DNA from: Enhygromyxa salina | Lineage (GTDB): Bacteria > Myxococcota_A > Polyangia > Nannocystales > Nannocystaceae | Direction: 5' to 3' | DNA: 64,000 nucleotides | Assembly: GCF_002994615.1 (NCBI RefSeq) | Contig: NZ_PVNK01000263.1 | Span: 79,820-143,819 of the forward strand | Program-made: the position numbers and the translations under genes | Notes under the pieces: model-generated | What the model was told of the DNA's origin: nothing | The model's input: the letters and a program-made list of their open reading frames with translations, nothing else | Databases searched by the model: none | Shown: one piece after another, positions 44,513 through 56,554 of the stretch | How the letters are laid out: each line of letters starts with the position of its first letter | How positions within the stretch are numbered: position 1 is the stretch's first letter

Positions 44513-44800
44513 TCAGGCACACTCGGCGCAGGTCTCGGACGCCGGGGGCTCGCCCGGCTCGAACGCGGGCAGGCCGATCCCCACCAGCAGCCCGCGCATC
44601 GTCGGGGTCCACTGCTGCGCGTTTTCGCACCAGGTGATCAGCCCCAGATGCGCGAGCTCGTCGAGCTCGGCGGCCATCGTCTCGGACTCGCGCTCGCTGA
44701 TCGTACCCAAGAAAACGTTGTTCGAGGGCAGATCAGAGCCTCGCAGCTCGACGATGAGACGCAGCAGGGACGGAGCGCCGGGTTGGGTGAACGTGTGCAT
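44513..44800 (-). CDS. Small winged-helix-like protein, unknown
   Basis: 95 aa from ATG 44800. The middle (LLRLIVELRG, SERESETMAAELDELAHLGL, ITWCENAQQWTPT) has the helix-helix-wing pattern of small MarR/PadR-type DNA-binding domains, but no dimerisation helices. It ends with CAECA. Assignment is tentative. Confidence 0.5.
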   Translation of the reverse strand: MHTFTQPGAPSLLRLIVELRGSDLPSNNVFLGTISERESETMAAELDELAHLGLITWCENAQQWTPTMRGLLVGIGLPAFEPGEPPASETCAECA

Positions 44801-44922
44801 TTCTGGAGACTCGTACAGTACTGGCCGAGTGTCCAAATTCTGGCGTTTTGTTCAGGCGACCCTTTCGCCACCCCCGCGGCTCGGGGGGAAAGTGGCACGC
44901 CGCCGGGCTTGGGTGCCCCGGC

Positions 44923-46356
<1,434 letters not shown>

Positions 46357-46538
46357 CGGGTCCGAGTATCACCTTCGCGCGGCGCCTGGCTGTGACGCGG
46401 GTGACAACTCCTCACGAGCTGCTCTGCGCGAACCCGCGCCACGCTCGGTGTGAACGACGTCCTGGCCGCGGCGCATCGCAAGCTCCGGCGGCGCGACATC
46501 GCGCGCCTCCCACGACGCAGACGATCCGAAAGCGGCGA

Positions 46539-47048
46539 TCAGCGCGAGGGGAAGAGCGTGAGGTCTTGCTTGCTGCCGTCGGGGCGCGCGTGGGTCACCG
46601 CGTGATGGAGCGGGACCACGGCCCCGTGCTCGCGGCCGAGCCGGAGCAGCTCGTAGGTCTCGCCGGCCTCGCGCCGCAGATCCACGATGACCTCCCAGTA
46701 GGGTTCAGACTGGGCGTCGAGCTGCTGCATGACCTCGATGATGCGGCTGTGCCCGTGGTTCCAGAAGGTCTCCTTGACCGTGAGCTTCTCGCCCCCGCTG
46801 CCCTCGAAGGTGAGCTCGGTGACGGCGACGTCGGCGGTCCCGATGTCGTCGAGCAGGCTCACGGCCGCGTGTTGCGGGACCCAGTCGACGTCGTGGAACA
46901 GGTCCTCGGGGTGCTCGGCCGCGCCGCCGAACAGCTCCTCGAAGTCGACGTCACGGACGAGCCACTCGTCCGCGTCTTGGAGCCGATAGCGGAGGGTGAC
47001 GGTGGGTTGGAGCGTGGCCGTGGTGTCGGGCTGTTCATGTCCTGTCAT
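46539..47048 (-). CDS. Hypothetical protein downstream of TetR regulator
   Basis: 169 aa, acidic, no signal or membrane segment. Contains TVTLRYRLQDADEWLVRDVDF and YWEVIVDLRREAGETYELLR, suggesting a small alpha+beta domain. Its start lies 14 bp inside the tetR gene, so translation is coupled. Not recognised. Confidence 0.65.
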   Translation of the reverse strand: MTGHEQPDTTATLQPTVTLRYRLQDADEWLVRDVDFEELFGGAAEHPEDLFHDVDWVPQHAAVSLLDDIGTADVAVTELTFEGSGGEKLTVKETFWNHGHSRIIEVMQQLDAQSEPYWEVIVDLRREAGETYELLRLGREHGAVVPLHHAVTHARPDGSKQDLTLFPSR

Positions 47049-47889
47049 CTTCCACCTCCGTGTCTTGGGTGTCTTGGGTGTCTTGGGCTGCTGGGTTGGG
47101 GTCTCGGGTCTCGTGGGTGTCTTGGCCCGCGCGCTCGTGCTCGAGCCGCTCGCTGCGTTGCCTGGCCAGCGCGCTGGCGATCTCCACGCCGCGGGGCGTG
47201 AGCTCGTCGACCCGCCGGGCGTCGGCGCCCCACCCGAGCAGCAGCGTGCGCAGGGCGATCGGGACCAGGCGATCGAGCTCGACCCCGGCGACGCCGAAGC
47301 GACCGAGCTTGCGCAGCTGAAGCACGCCCTGCATCGCCGACCACAAGATCACGCCGCGCTCGCGGGCGTCGCCCGGGACCAGGGCGCCGGCCTGGACCGC
47401 GTCGTCGATGACCGCGGTCAGCATCAACTGGAGTCGGACCAGGGCCGGGAAGATCGGCGCCGCGGCCTCGGTCGCGAGAAACTCACGCGGGTCGCCGATC
47501 AGGGTCGAGACCAGGCCGTACTCGGCAGGCCGGCGCTGGGCAAAGCCCACGTACACGTTGCTGACGACGATCAGCCGGAGCAGACCTTCGGACTCGCTCA
47601 GAGGCTTGTCTGTTGACTCACCGGCGGCCGCGAGCTGCTCGGCTCGCTCGTTGTCGACCCACTCGAGCCCCACCGCCATGTCCTCGCCGATGCGATCCAT
47701 GACCCGGTGCAGGAGCGCGACGAGCAGCGCGTCTTTTGAGCGGAAGTAGCGATACAGCGCTCCGACGGCGTAATCGAGCTCCTTCGCCAGGCGCTGAATC
47801 GTCAGGGCCTCGAAGCCCTCGCTCTCGAGCAGACGCAGCGCCGTCTCGACGATGCGCTCGATCGTAGCTTCCCTGCGCTTTTCTCGCAT
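47035..47889 (-). CDS. TetR-family transcriptional regulator
   Basis: 284 aa. N-terminal HTH (ETALRLLESEGFEALTIQRL, AKELDYAVGALYRYFRSKDAL) is canonical; the C-terminal ligand domain has no identifiable ligand. The tail ends in an unusual Asp-Thr-Gln repeat made by a 9-bp tandem unit (about 47050-47085). Two small dyads lie just upstream of the start, a likely autoregulatory site. Co-translated with the downstream 169-aa protein. Confidence 0.9.
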   Translation of the reverse strand: MREKRREATIERIVETALRLLESEGFEALTIQRLAKELDYAVGALYRYFRSKDALLVALLHRVMDRIGEDMAVGLEWVDNERAEQLAAAGESTDKPLSESEGLLRLIVVSNVYVGFAQRRPAEYGLVSTLIGDPREFLATEAAAPIFPALVRLQLMLTAVIDDAVQAGALVPGDARERGVILWSAMQGVLQLRKLGRFGVAGVELDRLVPIALRTLLLGWGADARRVDELTPRGVEIASALARQRSERLEHERAGQDTHETRDPNPAAQDTQDTQDTEVEDDRT

Positions 47890-48218
47890 GTGAATGGAGG
47901 GTAGCAGTTAAAGGGCCCAGTCTGAACAGAGTTCACGATGAACGCTGAGAGTGAAGGCATTTCACTCGAAGGTCTAAGAGACGATCGTTTCGGTCTTTAG
48001 TCAAATGAATTTATTGATGTTTCTTGTTCTATCTAGGCGCCGCCTCGGCCCCCTCGTCCCACCCGGAGGAAAACTGGGGGGCCGTTCCGAGGGGCGGGAT
48101 CACCCAACTGTGCGCGCGGATGCACGGTTCGGGCCAGCTCGGGCGGCCGCTTTTGCGGGCCCGGAGCGCGCTCGGACCACGGGCGCGAGCCTCGTTTCGA
48201 TCTTGTATGCTCCGCCGC
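47890..48218. promoter_or_regulatory. Divergent promoter region with two dyads
   Basis: 329 bp with a clearly AT-richer middle (47940-48040), between tetR (minus) and a large lipoprotein gene (plus). Dyads: TGAAC-AGA-GTTCA (47923-47935) and GTGAA-GGCAT-TTCAC (47951-47965), both with the TGAA/TTCA theme, 33-75 bp from the tetR start. They are plausible operators for the TetR protein. No other gene seen. Confidence 0.4.
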
Positions 48219-50465
48219 ATGCGCACACATCGACGTGGCTGGACGCCACCGATCCCCCTGACGCTGGTCACGGCGCTCGCGGTTGTCTCCCCCCTCGGCC
48301 TCAGCGGCTGCCAGAAGGTCAAGGAATTGACTGGCCAGACCGACGAGAGCAGCGACGAAGACGAGACCGAGGACAAGACATCCGAGGACCCGGCCGCGGA
48401 CGCGCCCGATCAGGCTGCCGTCGAGCTCGAGACCGCAAAAGAAGCCGGCCTCGCCGAGGCGGCCCTCGCTCCGCCGCCAGTGGCGGGCCCGATGACCGGC
48501 CTCGACGATCTCTTGGCCCTCGTGCCCAAGCAAGATGGCGACATCAAGGGCGTGGTCGTCGTGCGCGACGCGAGCGTGTTCCTCGACTACATCGACGAGG
48601 GCTCGAACTTCGTCGCCGGCCCGCTCACGCGCCTGGGCGCCGCCGCCAAGGGCAACCCGGCGCTGTCGGAGCTGGCCTCGGCCGGAATGGTCTACCCGAT
48701 GATCAAGGGCCAGTACGAAGCGGCCAAGATCACGCTCGCGGCCAGCGGCATCCACCTCGACAAGGGCATCGTCGTGGCCGACGACGCCCAGGGCAACGGC
48801 GTGATCATCTACGCGGGTGACAAGCCCGACGCGCTGCCCTCGCTGATCAAGGCGATCGACGACAGCGGCCCCGAGATGAGCTGCAAGAACATCGATGGCC
48901 ACGCGGGCTACGTCGTCTGCACGGAGGAGAAGGCGGACCTCGAGGCCTACGCGCCCGCCGGTCCCGAGGGCGCCGCGGCGATCCGCGCGCGCCTCGCGAC
49001 CAACTTGCCGGGCGTCGACTTCGAGGCGTCCAACATCATCATGGACATCGCGGAGGAGGACCTCCACCTGACGATCGAGACCCCGCCGGGTCTGATGGTC
49101 ATGAGCCTCGCGCCGCCCCAAAACGAGCCCGAGATGCAGGAGATGGCTCAGACCTTCACCCCGTCGGCGGGCAAGCTGCTGCGCGGGGTCCAGCCTGGCG
49201 CGGGCTTCATCTGGGGCAACGTCTCGCCCCAGCTGGTCGCCGACGAGATGGTCGCGGACATCGCCAACGATCCCGGCGCCCCGCAGTCGGTCAAGGACCT
49301 GGCCGGTCAGCTGACCGGTGAATTCCTCCTCGCCGGGCACTACCAGCCGGCCGCCGTCGCGCTGCAGGTCGGCTTGAAGGACGACGGGTCGTGGCCGGCG
49401 GTCGCCGGCGAGCTCGAGGCCGTGATGCCCGGTGTCAAAGAGGGCATGAGCCAGGAGCTCGACATCCCCGGCGCGACCTGGGACGTGGGCATCATCGACA
49501 TCCCGGTCGGCGCGGAGACCGTCAAGGCCCTGCACGCCGGGCTCTCGGGTGTGCCCGAGGCCGACGTGCTCGCGCAGATGACCGGCCTGACGATCGACGG
49601 CTGGGTGTTCGCCGCCAGCGACGCGCTCCACATCGCGCTTGGCGCCTCGCCCGAGGCGATCGGCCAGCTCCCGGCCGCGCCCGGCGAGGAGGGTCCGAGC
49701 GACGGGCTCCGGGCCTACCTGCCGGGGTCGCTGATGTCGGCGCTCGACGCCAACCAGGTCAGCATGGTCGCGCACATGCCCCTCGACGCGCTCCACAGCC
49801 CGCAGACCCGCGAGCTGATCAAGACCGCGCTCAAGAACGTCGAGGACGTCGACGCCGACCTCGTCCTCGCGATGTTCGATCTGGCCTCGCCGCTGTCGAA
49901 CGGGACCATGTGGCTGACCCACAGCGGCGGCAAGACGCAGATCCACATGGCGCTGCAGGCCTTCGGTCACCGCGCCGACGACGAGGGCAAGGCCGCGCTC
50001 GCGGCCGCAGCCGCGGTCGCCTCGGGCGCCGATCCGACGGCGAGCTACAGCCCGCTCGTCGCTCAGTACCCGAACTCGGCGCGGCTGGCCGCGTACAGGG
50101 CCCGCGCGGGTCAGACTCAGGCCGCGCTGGTCGCCTCGGGTGTCGGCGCGCTCGTGGCCGCGGGCGCGCTCGCGTACCCGGTCCTCGAGGGCGCCCGCAA
50201 CGAGGAGATCAGCGAGGAGCTCGACATCGAGGAGGATGCGGCCGAGAAGGCCAAGGAAGAGTCCAAGCAGGATCCGACGCCGACGCCGACGCCGACGCCG
50301 GCGGACGACACCAAGGACGAGACGGACAACACCGAGCCCGAGCCGACGCCCGACCCCACGCCGATCATTCCCGTCCCCTCGGGCGATGAAGGCGACGAAG
50401 GCGACGATGGCGCTCCGACGCCGCCGCCGATCATCCCCAAGAAGATCCCACGCAAGAGGAACTAG
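48219..50465 (+). CDS. Large lipoprotein with C-terminal membrane helix and Pro/Asp tail
   Basis: About 748 aa. Signal sequence (PLTLVTALAVVSPLGLSGC) gives a lipobox. The body (to ~610) is rich in Ala/Gly/Asp with recurring PGAGFIWGNVSPQ-like and ALHIALGASPEA segments and no domain I recognise. Near residue 640 a hydrophobic helix (LVASGVGALVAAGALAYPV) is followed by an acidic, Thr-Pro repeat tail ending in a basic KKIPRKRN. An N-terminal lipid anchor plus a C-terminal helix is unusual. ATG 48207 in the same frame is an alternative start. A perfect hairpin follows the stop. Confidence 0.75.
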   Translation: MRTHRRGWTPPIPLTLVTALAVVSPLGLSGCQKVKELTGQTDESSDEDETEDKTSEDPAADAPDQAAVELETAKEAGLAEAALAPPPVAGPMTGLDDLLALVPKQDGDIKGVVVVRDASVFLDYIDEGSNFVAGPLTRLGAAAKGNPALSELASAGMVYPMIKGQYEAAKITLAASGIHLDKGIVVADDAQGNGVIIYAGDKPDALPSLIKAIDDSGPEMSCKNIDGHAGYVVCTEEKADLEAYAPAGPEGAAAIRARLATNLPGVDFEASNIIMDIAEEDLHLTIETPPGLMVMSLAPPQNEPEMQEMAQTFTPSAGKLLRGVQPGAGFIWGNVSPQLVADEMVADIANDPGAPQSVKDLAGQLTGEFLLAGHYQPAAVALQVGLKDDGSWPAVAGELEAVMPGVKEGMSQELDIPGATWDVGIIDIPVGAETVKALHAGLSGVPEADVLAQMTGLTIDGWVFAASDALHIALGASPEAIGQLPAAPGEEGPSDGLRAYLPGSLMSALDANQVSMVAHMPLDALHSPQTRELIKTALKNVEDVDADLVLAMFDLASPLSNGTMWLTHSGGKTQIHMALQAFGHRADDEGKAALAAAAAVASGADPTASYSPLVAQYPNSARLAAYRARAGQTQAALVASGVGALVAAGALAYPVLEGARNEEISEELDIEEDAAEKAKEESKQDPTPTPTPTPADDTKDETDNTEPEPTPDPTPIIPVPSGDEGDEGDDGAPTPPPIIPKKIPRKRN

Positions 50466-50486
50466 GCCTCACGCTCGCTCGGATCG

Positions 50487-50517
50487 AATCAGCCGGTGGC
50501 CACGCCGCCGGCTGATT
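50487..50517 (+). terminator. Terminator hairpin
   Basis: AATCAGCCGG (50487-50496) and CCGGCTGATT (50508-50517) form a perfect 10-bp stem with an 11-nt loop, 22 bp after the lipoprotein stop. The trailing sequence has few T residues. Confidence 0.65.
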
Positions 50518-50611
50518 CTCACGTTAAGGTAATGCTTCCTGGTCCTTGGCGATCTGTGCCATCCTGCTCGGAACTGGCGACGATCCCCGTTCTTGGCCCG
50601 ATCGAGACCAC

Positions 50612-50640
50612 TTGACAGCAGCGCCTCATCCAGCCATGTT
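50612..50640 (+). promoter_or_regulatory. Candidate promoter for the isc operon
   Basis: A consensus TTGACA at 50612-50617 is followed after 17 bp by CATGTT (50635-50640), a weak -10; with a 19-bp spacer, the kind used by MerR-type regulators, the -10 would be TGTTCA. It lies about 40-70 bp before the merR start. Confidence 0.3.
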
Positions 50641-50679
50641 CACCAGTGAATCCAACTCGAACGTGAGGGTAAGGTTTCA

Positions 50680-51225
50680 GTGGGAGCGAGCAACACGACA
50701 AGCGCGGGCAAGCCAGGGCTCAAGTCGCGCATGAAGATCGGGCAGCTCGCCCGCAAGACCGGCAAGACCGTGCGGGCGCTGCACCTCTACGAGGAGATGG
50801 GCCTGCTGTCGCCGGAGCGCTCCACCGGTGGGTTCCGGCTGTACGGATCGGACGAGCTCGCGCGGGTGTACTGGATCACCAAGCTCCAGGACATGGGCTT
50901 CAAGCTCAGCCAGATCCGCGGCCTGCTCGAGGCGGTCGAGGCGTCGGCCTCGGCGCCCAAGGCGATGCACGGGGTCCGCGAGCTGTTCCAGAGCAAGCTC
51001 CGCGACACCCGCGACCAGATTCAGAAGCTGCTCCAGCTCGAGCGCGACATCGCCGAGAGCCTCAGCTACCTCGAGGCCTGCCGCGGGTGCGGCGAGGCTT
51101 CGACCAAGTCCTGCGTCGAGTGCGGCGAAGATCGTCACGGCGGCATCTCGGAGCCCAAGTTGGTCGCCGGGATCCACCTCAGTCGCGGCCCCGAGGGCCC
51201 CAACGAAGAAGCGTCAACACCATGA
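50680..51225 (+). CDS. MerR-family regulator heading the isc operon
   Basis: 181 aa from GTG 50680 (AAGG upstream); ATG 50731 is an alternative that trims 17 residues. The MerR winged helix is clear (MKIGQLARKTGKTVRALHLYEE, shown in part; RSTGGFRLYGSDEL), then a coiled-coil helix. The C-terminus has four cysteines in CRGC and CVEC pairs, followed by HGGISEPKLVAGIH, a plausible Fe-S or metal site. It overlaps iscS by 4 bp. Since Rrf2-type IscR is absent, this protein probably senses Fe-S status for the operon; that is inference. Confidence 0.88.
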   Translation: MGASNTTSAGKPGLKSRMKIGQLARKTGKTVRALHLYEEMGLLSPERSTGGFRLYGSDELARVYWITKLQDMGFKLSQIRGLLEAVEASASAPKAMHGVRELFQSKLRDTRDQIQKLLQLERDIAESLSYLEACRGCGEASTKSCVECGEDRHGGISEPKLVAGIHLSRGPEGPNEEASTP

Positions 51226-52442
51226 CTGTCGAGACTCCGATCTACATGGACTACGCCGCGACCTGTCCGGTCGACGAGCGGGTCGTTCAAGCGATGTTGC
51301 CCTACTTCACCCACAAGTTCGGCAACGCAGCCAGCCGCACGCATCAGTTTGGCTGGGTCGCCGAAGAGGCGGTCGACACCGCGCGCAAGCAGGTCGCGTC
51401 GGTCATCAACGCCAGCGCGAAGGAGATCACCTTCACGAGCGGCGCGACCGAGGCCAACAACCTCGCGATCAAGGGCGTGGCCGAGTACCTCCAGGGCAAG
51501 GGCCGGCACATCATCACCTGCGTGACCGAGCACAAGGCGGTCATCGACACCTGCAAGTACCTCGAGCGCCACGGCGCCGAGGTCACCTGGCTCGGGGTCG
51601 GGACCGACGGGATGATCGACCTCGACGAGCTCGAGCGCTCGTTTCGGCCCGATACGGTCCTGGTCAGCATCATGACCGCCAACAACGAGACCGGCGTGGT
51701 CCAAAAGATCGCCGAGATCGGCGCGCTGTGTCGGGCGCGCAAGGTCCTGTTCCACACCGACGCGGTCCAGGCCTTCGGCAAGATCCCGCTCGACGTCGAG
51801 GCCATGAACATCGACCTCATGAGCATCTCGGCCCACAAGATCTACGGGCCCAAGGGGGTCGGCGCGCTCTACGTTCGCCGTCGTCGCCCGCGCGTCCGCA
51901 TCGCCCCGCAGATCCACGGTGGCGGCCACGAGCGTGGCAACCGCTCGGGCACCCTCGCGGTCCCGCTGCTCGTCGGGTTCGGCGCGGCGGCCGAGATCGC
52001 CGCCCAAGACATGGCCGCCGAGACCGAGCGGATCCTCGGCCTGCGCGAGTACATGCGCGAGCGGCTCACGAGCGAGATCCCCGAGGCGATCGTCAACGGC
52101 ACGCTCGCCCACCACCTGCCCGGCACGCTCAACATCTCCTTCGCCTACGTCGAGGGCGAGTCCCTGCTCATGGGCCTCAAAGAGATCGCCGTGTCGAGCG
52201 GCTCAGCCTGCACCTCGGCCAGCCTCGAGCCCAGCTACGTGCTGCGCGCGATGGGCCTCAACGACGAGCTCGCGCACTCGAGCCTGCGCATGACGATCGG
52301 CCGGTTCACGACCCGTGACGAGGTCGACTATGTCGTTGACCGCATCCGTGAGAATGTCGAGCGCCTGCGGGCCATGTCTCCGCTGTGGGAGATGGTTCAG
52401 GACGGCATCGACCTCGAGTCGATCGAGTGGACCGCGCACTAG
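51222..52442 (+). CDS. iscS: Cysteine desulfurase IscS
   Basis: 406-aa PLP enzyme that takes sulfur from cysteine for Fe-S cluster assembly. N-terminal MDYAATCPVD, SGATEANNLAIKG, the PLP-lysine motif ISAHKIYGPKG, GTLAVPLLVGFG and the mobile-loop active-site cysteine SSGSACTSASLEPS are all present; the long loop is typical of group I (IscS/NifS). Start overlaps the regulator stop; followed 25 bp later by iscU. Confidence 0.97.
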   Translation: MTVETPIYMDYAATCPVDERVVQAMLPYFTHKFGNAASRTHQFGWVAEEAVDTARKQVASVINASAKEITFTSGATEANNLAIKGVAEYLQGKGRHIITCVTEHKAVIDTCKYLERHGAEVTWLGVGTDGMIDLDELERSFRPDTVLVSIMTANNETGVVQKIAEIGALCRARKVLFHTDAVQAFGKIPLDVEAMNIDLMSISAHKIYGPKGVGALYVRRRRPRVRIAPQIHGGGHERGNRSGTLAVPLLVGFGAAAEIAAQDMAAETERILGLREYMRERLTSEIPEAIVNGTLAHHLPGTLNISFAYVEGESLLMGLKEIAVSSGSACTSASLEPSYVLRAMGLNDELAHSSLRMTIGRFTTRDEVDYVVDRIRENVERLRAMSPLWEMVQDGIDLESIEWTAH

Positions 52443-52467
52443 CCCCGACCTCAACAGGAGAACAATC

Positions 52468-52854
52468 ATGGCGTACAGCGACAAGGTCATCGACCACTAC
52501 GAGAATCCCCGCAACGTCGGCTCGCTCGACAAGAGCGAGGACGAAGTCGGCACGGGCATCGTCGGCGCGCCCGCCTGCGGCGACGTGATGAAGCTGCAGA
52601 TCCGCGTCGAGGACGACGTGATCACCGACGCCAAGTTCAAGACCTACGGCTGCGGCAGCGCGATCGCGAGCTCGAGCCTCGTGACCGAGTGGGTCAAGGG
52701 CATGAAGATCGGCGACGCGATGCAGATCAAGAACAGCCAGATCGCCGAGGAGCTCTCGCTCCCGCCGGTCAAGATCCACTGCTCGGTCCTGGCCGAAGAC
52801 GCGATCAAGGCCGCGATCGCCGACTACCAGAAGAAGCACGGCGCGTCCGAGTAA
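52468..52854 (+). CDS. iscU: Fe-S cluster scaffold IscU
   Basis: 128-aa scaffold. Three cluster-ligand cysteines Cys37 (PACGDVM), Cys62 (YGCGSAIAS) and Cys105 (KIHCSVL) with Asp39 are conserved. LPPVK at 98-102 is the HscA recognition motif, matching the hscA gene downstream. Ribosome site AGGAG 7 nt before the ATG. Confidence 0.97.
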   Translation: MAYSDKVIDHYENPRNVGSLDKSEDEVGTGIVGAPACGDVMKLQIRVEDDVITDAKFKTYGCGSAIASSSLVTEWVKGMKIGDAMQIKNSQIAEELSLPPVKIHCSVLAEDAIKAAIADYQKKHGASE

Positions 52855-52878
52855 GCGAGCGAGGCGGTGCAAGCCCAG

Positions 52879-53280
52879 ATGACTCAGTCCAGCCCAAATG
52901 CGGCCGAGCTCGGTCGCGCTCCGAGCAGCGCCAAGGACCCGGACCGGGCCAAGCTGACCGTGACCCCGGCCGCGGCCGAGGTCATGCGCGGACAGCTGAC
53001 CAAGCGCGGGACGCCCGACGCGGCGATCCGCTTCGGGATCCGCGGCGGCGGCTGCACCGGCTACAGCTACGTGTTCGAGTTCAGCGACAAGCCCCCGCGC
53101 AAGAACGACCACGTGGTCGAGGCCGAGCACGGCGTGCGCGTGTACGTGGATCCCAAGAGCATGATCTACCTCGAAGGCACGACCATCCACTTCGAGAAGG
53201 GCATGCGCGGGCACGGCTTTCAGTTCGACAACCCCAACGTCAAGAATGACTGTGGCTGCGGAGAGTCAGTCAGCTTCTGA
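52879..53280 (+). CDS. iscA: A-type Fe-S carrier IscA
   Basis: 133 aa (137 if the GTG at 52867 is used). A-type carrier with the three conserved cysteines in GGGCTGYSYVFEF and the C-terminal CGCGESVSF. The N-terminal ~25 residues form a polar extension compared with the ~107-aa family norm. The 3' end overlaps hscB by 35 bp. Confidence 0.95.
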   Translation: MTQSSPNAAELGRAPSSAKDPDRAKLTVTPAAAEVMRGQLTKRGTPDAAIRFGIRGGGCTGYSYVFEFSDKPPRKNDHVVEAEHGVRVYVDPKSMIYLEGTTIHFEKGMRGHGFQFDNPNVKNDCGCGESVSF

Positions 53281-53826
53281 GCTCGATCCGGGCCTCGAGG
53301 GGGCCCTCGACCACTTCGCGCGGCTCGGCCTCGAGCGCGGGTGGCGGATCGATCGCGACGCCCTCGAGGACAACTACCTCGCGCGCTCGCGCAGCGATCA
53401 CCCCGACCGCCACGCCGGCGCCGACGCCCGGACCCGGCGGGTCGCGCTCGAGCGCAGCGCGGCCAACAACGAGGCCTACCGAGTCTTGCGCGACCCGGTC
53501 CGCCGCGCCGAGTACCTCGTCAAGCTCGGCGGGATCGACCTCGACTCCAGCGACCCCCAGACCGGCGCCCCGCACCCGGAGCAGAGCTTCCTGATCGAGA
53601 TGATCGAGCGCCGCGATCGGCTGGAGGAGCTGACCACAGGAGGCGAGGACGCCCTCGCCGAGCTCCGCGACGAGGTCGACGAGGAGCTCGACGCCGTGTT
53701 CGCAACCGCCGTCGACGCCCTCGACGGCGGCGACACCCAGGCGGCCGCGGCCGCGCTGGTCCAGCGCCGCTACCTCCAGCGCTTCCTCGACGAGATCGAC
53801 GCGGCGATCGACTCGCCCAACCAGCC

Positions 53827-53830
<4 letters not shown>
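53246..53830 (+). CDS. hscB: Co-chaperone HscB (J-domain)
   Basis: 194 aa. J-domain with HPD in RSDHPDRHAG and NNEAYRVLRDPVRRAEYL, then the C-terminal helical IscU-binding domain (PEQSFLIEMIERRDRLEEL, QRRYLQRFLDEIDAAI). It delivers IscU to HscA. Starts inside iscA and ends in an ATGA overlap with hscA. Confidence 0.94.
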
Positions 53831-55824
<1,994 letters not shown>

Positions 55825-55826
55825 CC

Positions 55827-56180
55827 ATGCCTAAAGTGACCTATCGCGGAGGACCTGACGGCGAGCGGACGATCGAGGCCGAGAGCGGCCGCAACCTGCT
55901 CGAGATCGCCGAAGAGAACGACGTCAAGATGGGCTCAGCCTGTGGCGGCGTGTGTGCCTGCTCGTCGTGCCACTGCTACGTGGTCGAGGGTGAAGATTCG
56001 CTCGACGAGCCCAGCGACGCCGAGGAGGACCGCCTCGACATGGCCTTCGAGGTCCACCCCAACTCGCGGCTCGGGTGTCAGGTCAAGCTCGGCGACGAGG
56101 ACATCGTCGTCGAGCTCTCGCAGGAGTCGGTCGAGGTGTGGTTCAACGAGCACCCCGAGCACCGGCCCAAGGCTGGGTAG
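55827..56180 (+). CDS. fdx: ISC-type [2Fe-2S] ferredoxin
   Basis: 117-aa adrenodoxin-type ferredoxin. Cluster ligands Cys39, Cys45, Cys48 (C-x5-C-x2-C) and Cys84 (RLGCQV). Two extra cysteines lie within the loop (Cys43 and Cys50). It supplies electrons for cluster assembly and closes the isc operon; no iscX follows. Confidence 0.95.
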   Translation: MPKVTYRGGPDGERTIEAESGRNLLEIAEENDVKMGSACGGVCACSSCHCYVVEGEDSLDEPSDAEEDRLDMAFEVHPNSRLGCQVKLGDEDIVVELSQESVEVWFNEHPEHRPKAG

Positions 56181-56554
56181 GGCTCGTCATGACCGCCCCC
56201 CTGCGCGGTCGGTCGCTTCGCAAGGGGATGCGTCCCAGGGGCTCGAACTGGAGCTTTGTGGGGCGGCGGGCCGCCCGGCGTTGCAGCCGGTGGCTCCGCT
56301 GGAGTCCCAAGAGGGGCGAAGCCGCGCAGTGATCGCTCGGTATGGGCCGTAGCCCCCGGCTTCGGGGCCCGGCGCAGCTCGTAGACGGGGCCAAACGACA
56401 GGGTGTGTCGATAGCGGGCGCTCGGGGTTTGAATCGGGGCCCGAAGTCGTGGGGCGGGAGCGCTCGGAGATTGCGATTGTGCTCAGCCCCGGCCGCGCGG
56501 CCGGCACGAGCTGCACCTCCGGCGGACCGGTCGCGGGGACGAGAAGGCCGGCGC
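56181..56554. other. 374-bp intergenic region
   Basis: Lies between convergent fdx and the Cys-rich lipoprotein gene. GC-rich, with several open frames that show no coding character, and no clear RNA gene. Nothing specific seen. Confidence 0.5.

Noticed and set aside
56400..56480. Possible tRNA T-arm-like sequence (GGTTTGAATCGGG)
   Set aside because: No matching acceptor, D-arm or anticodon arm could be paired around it.
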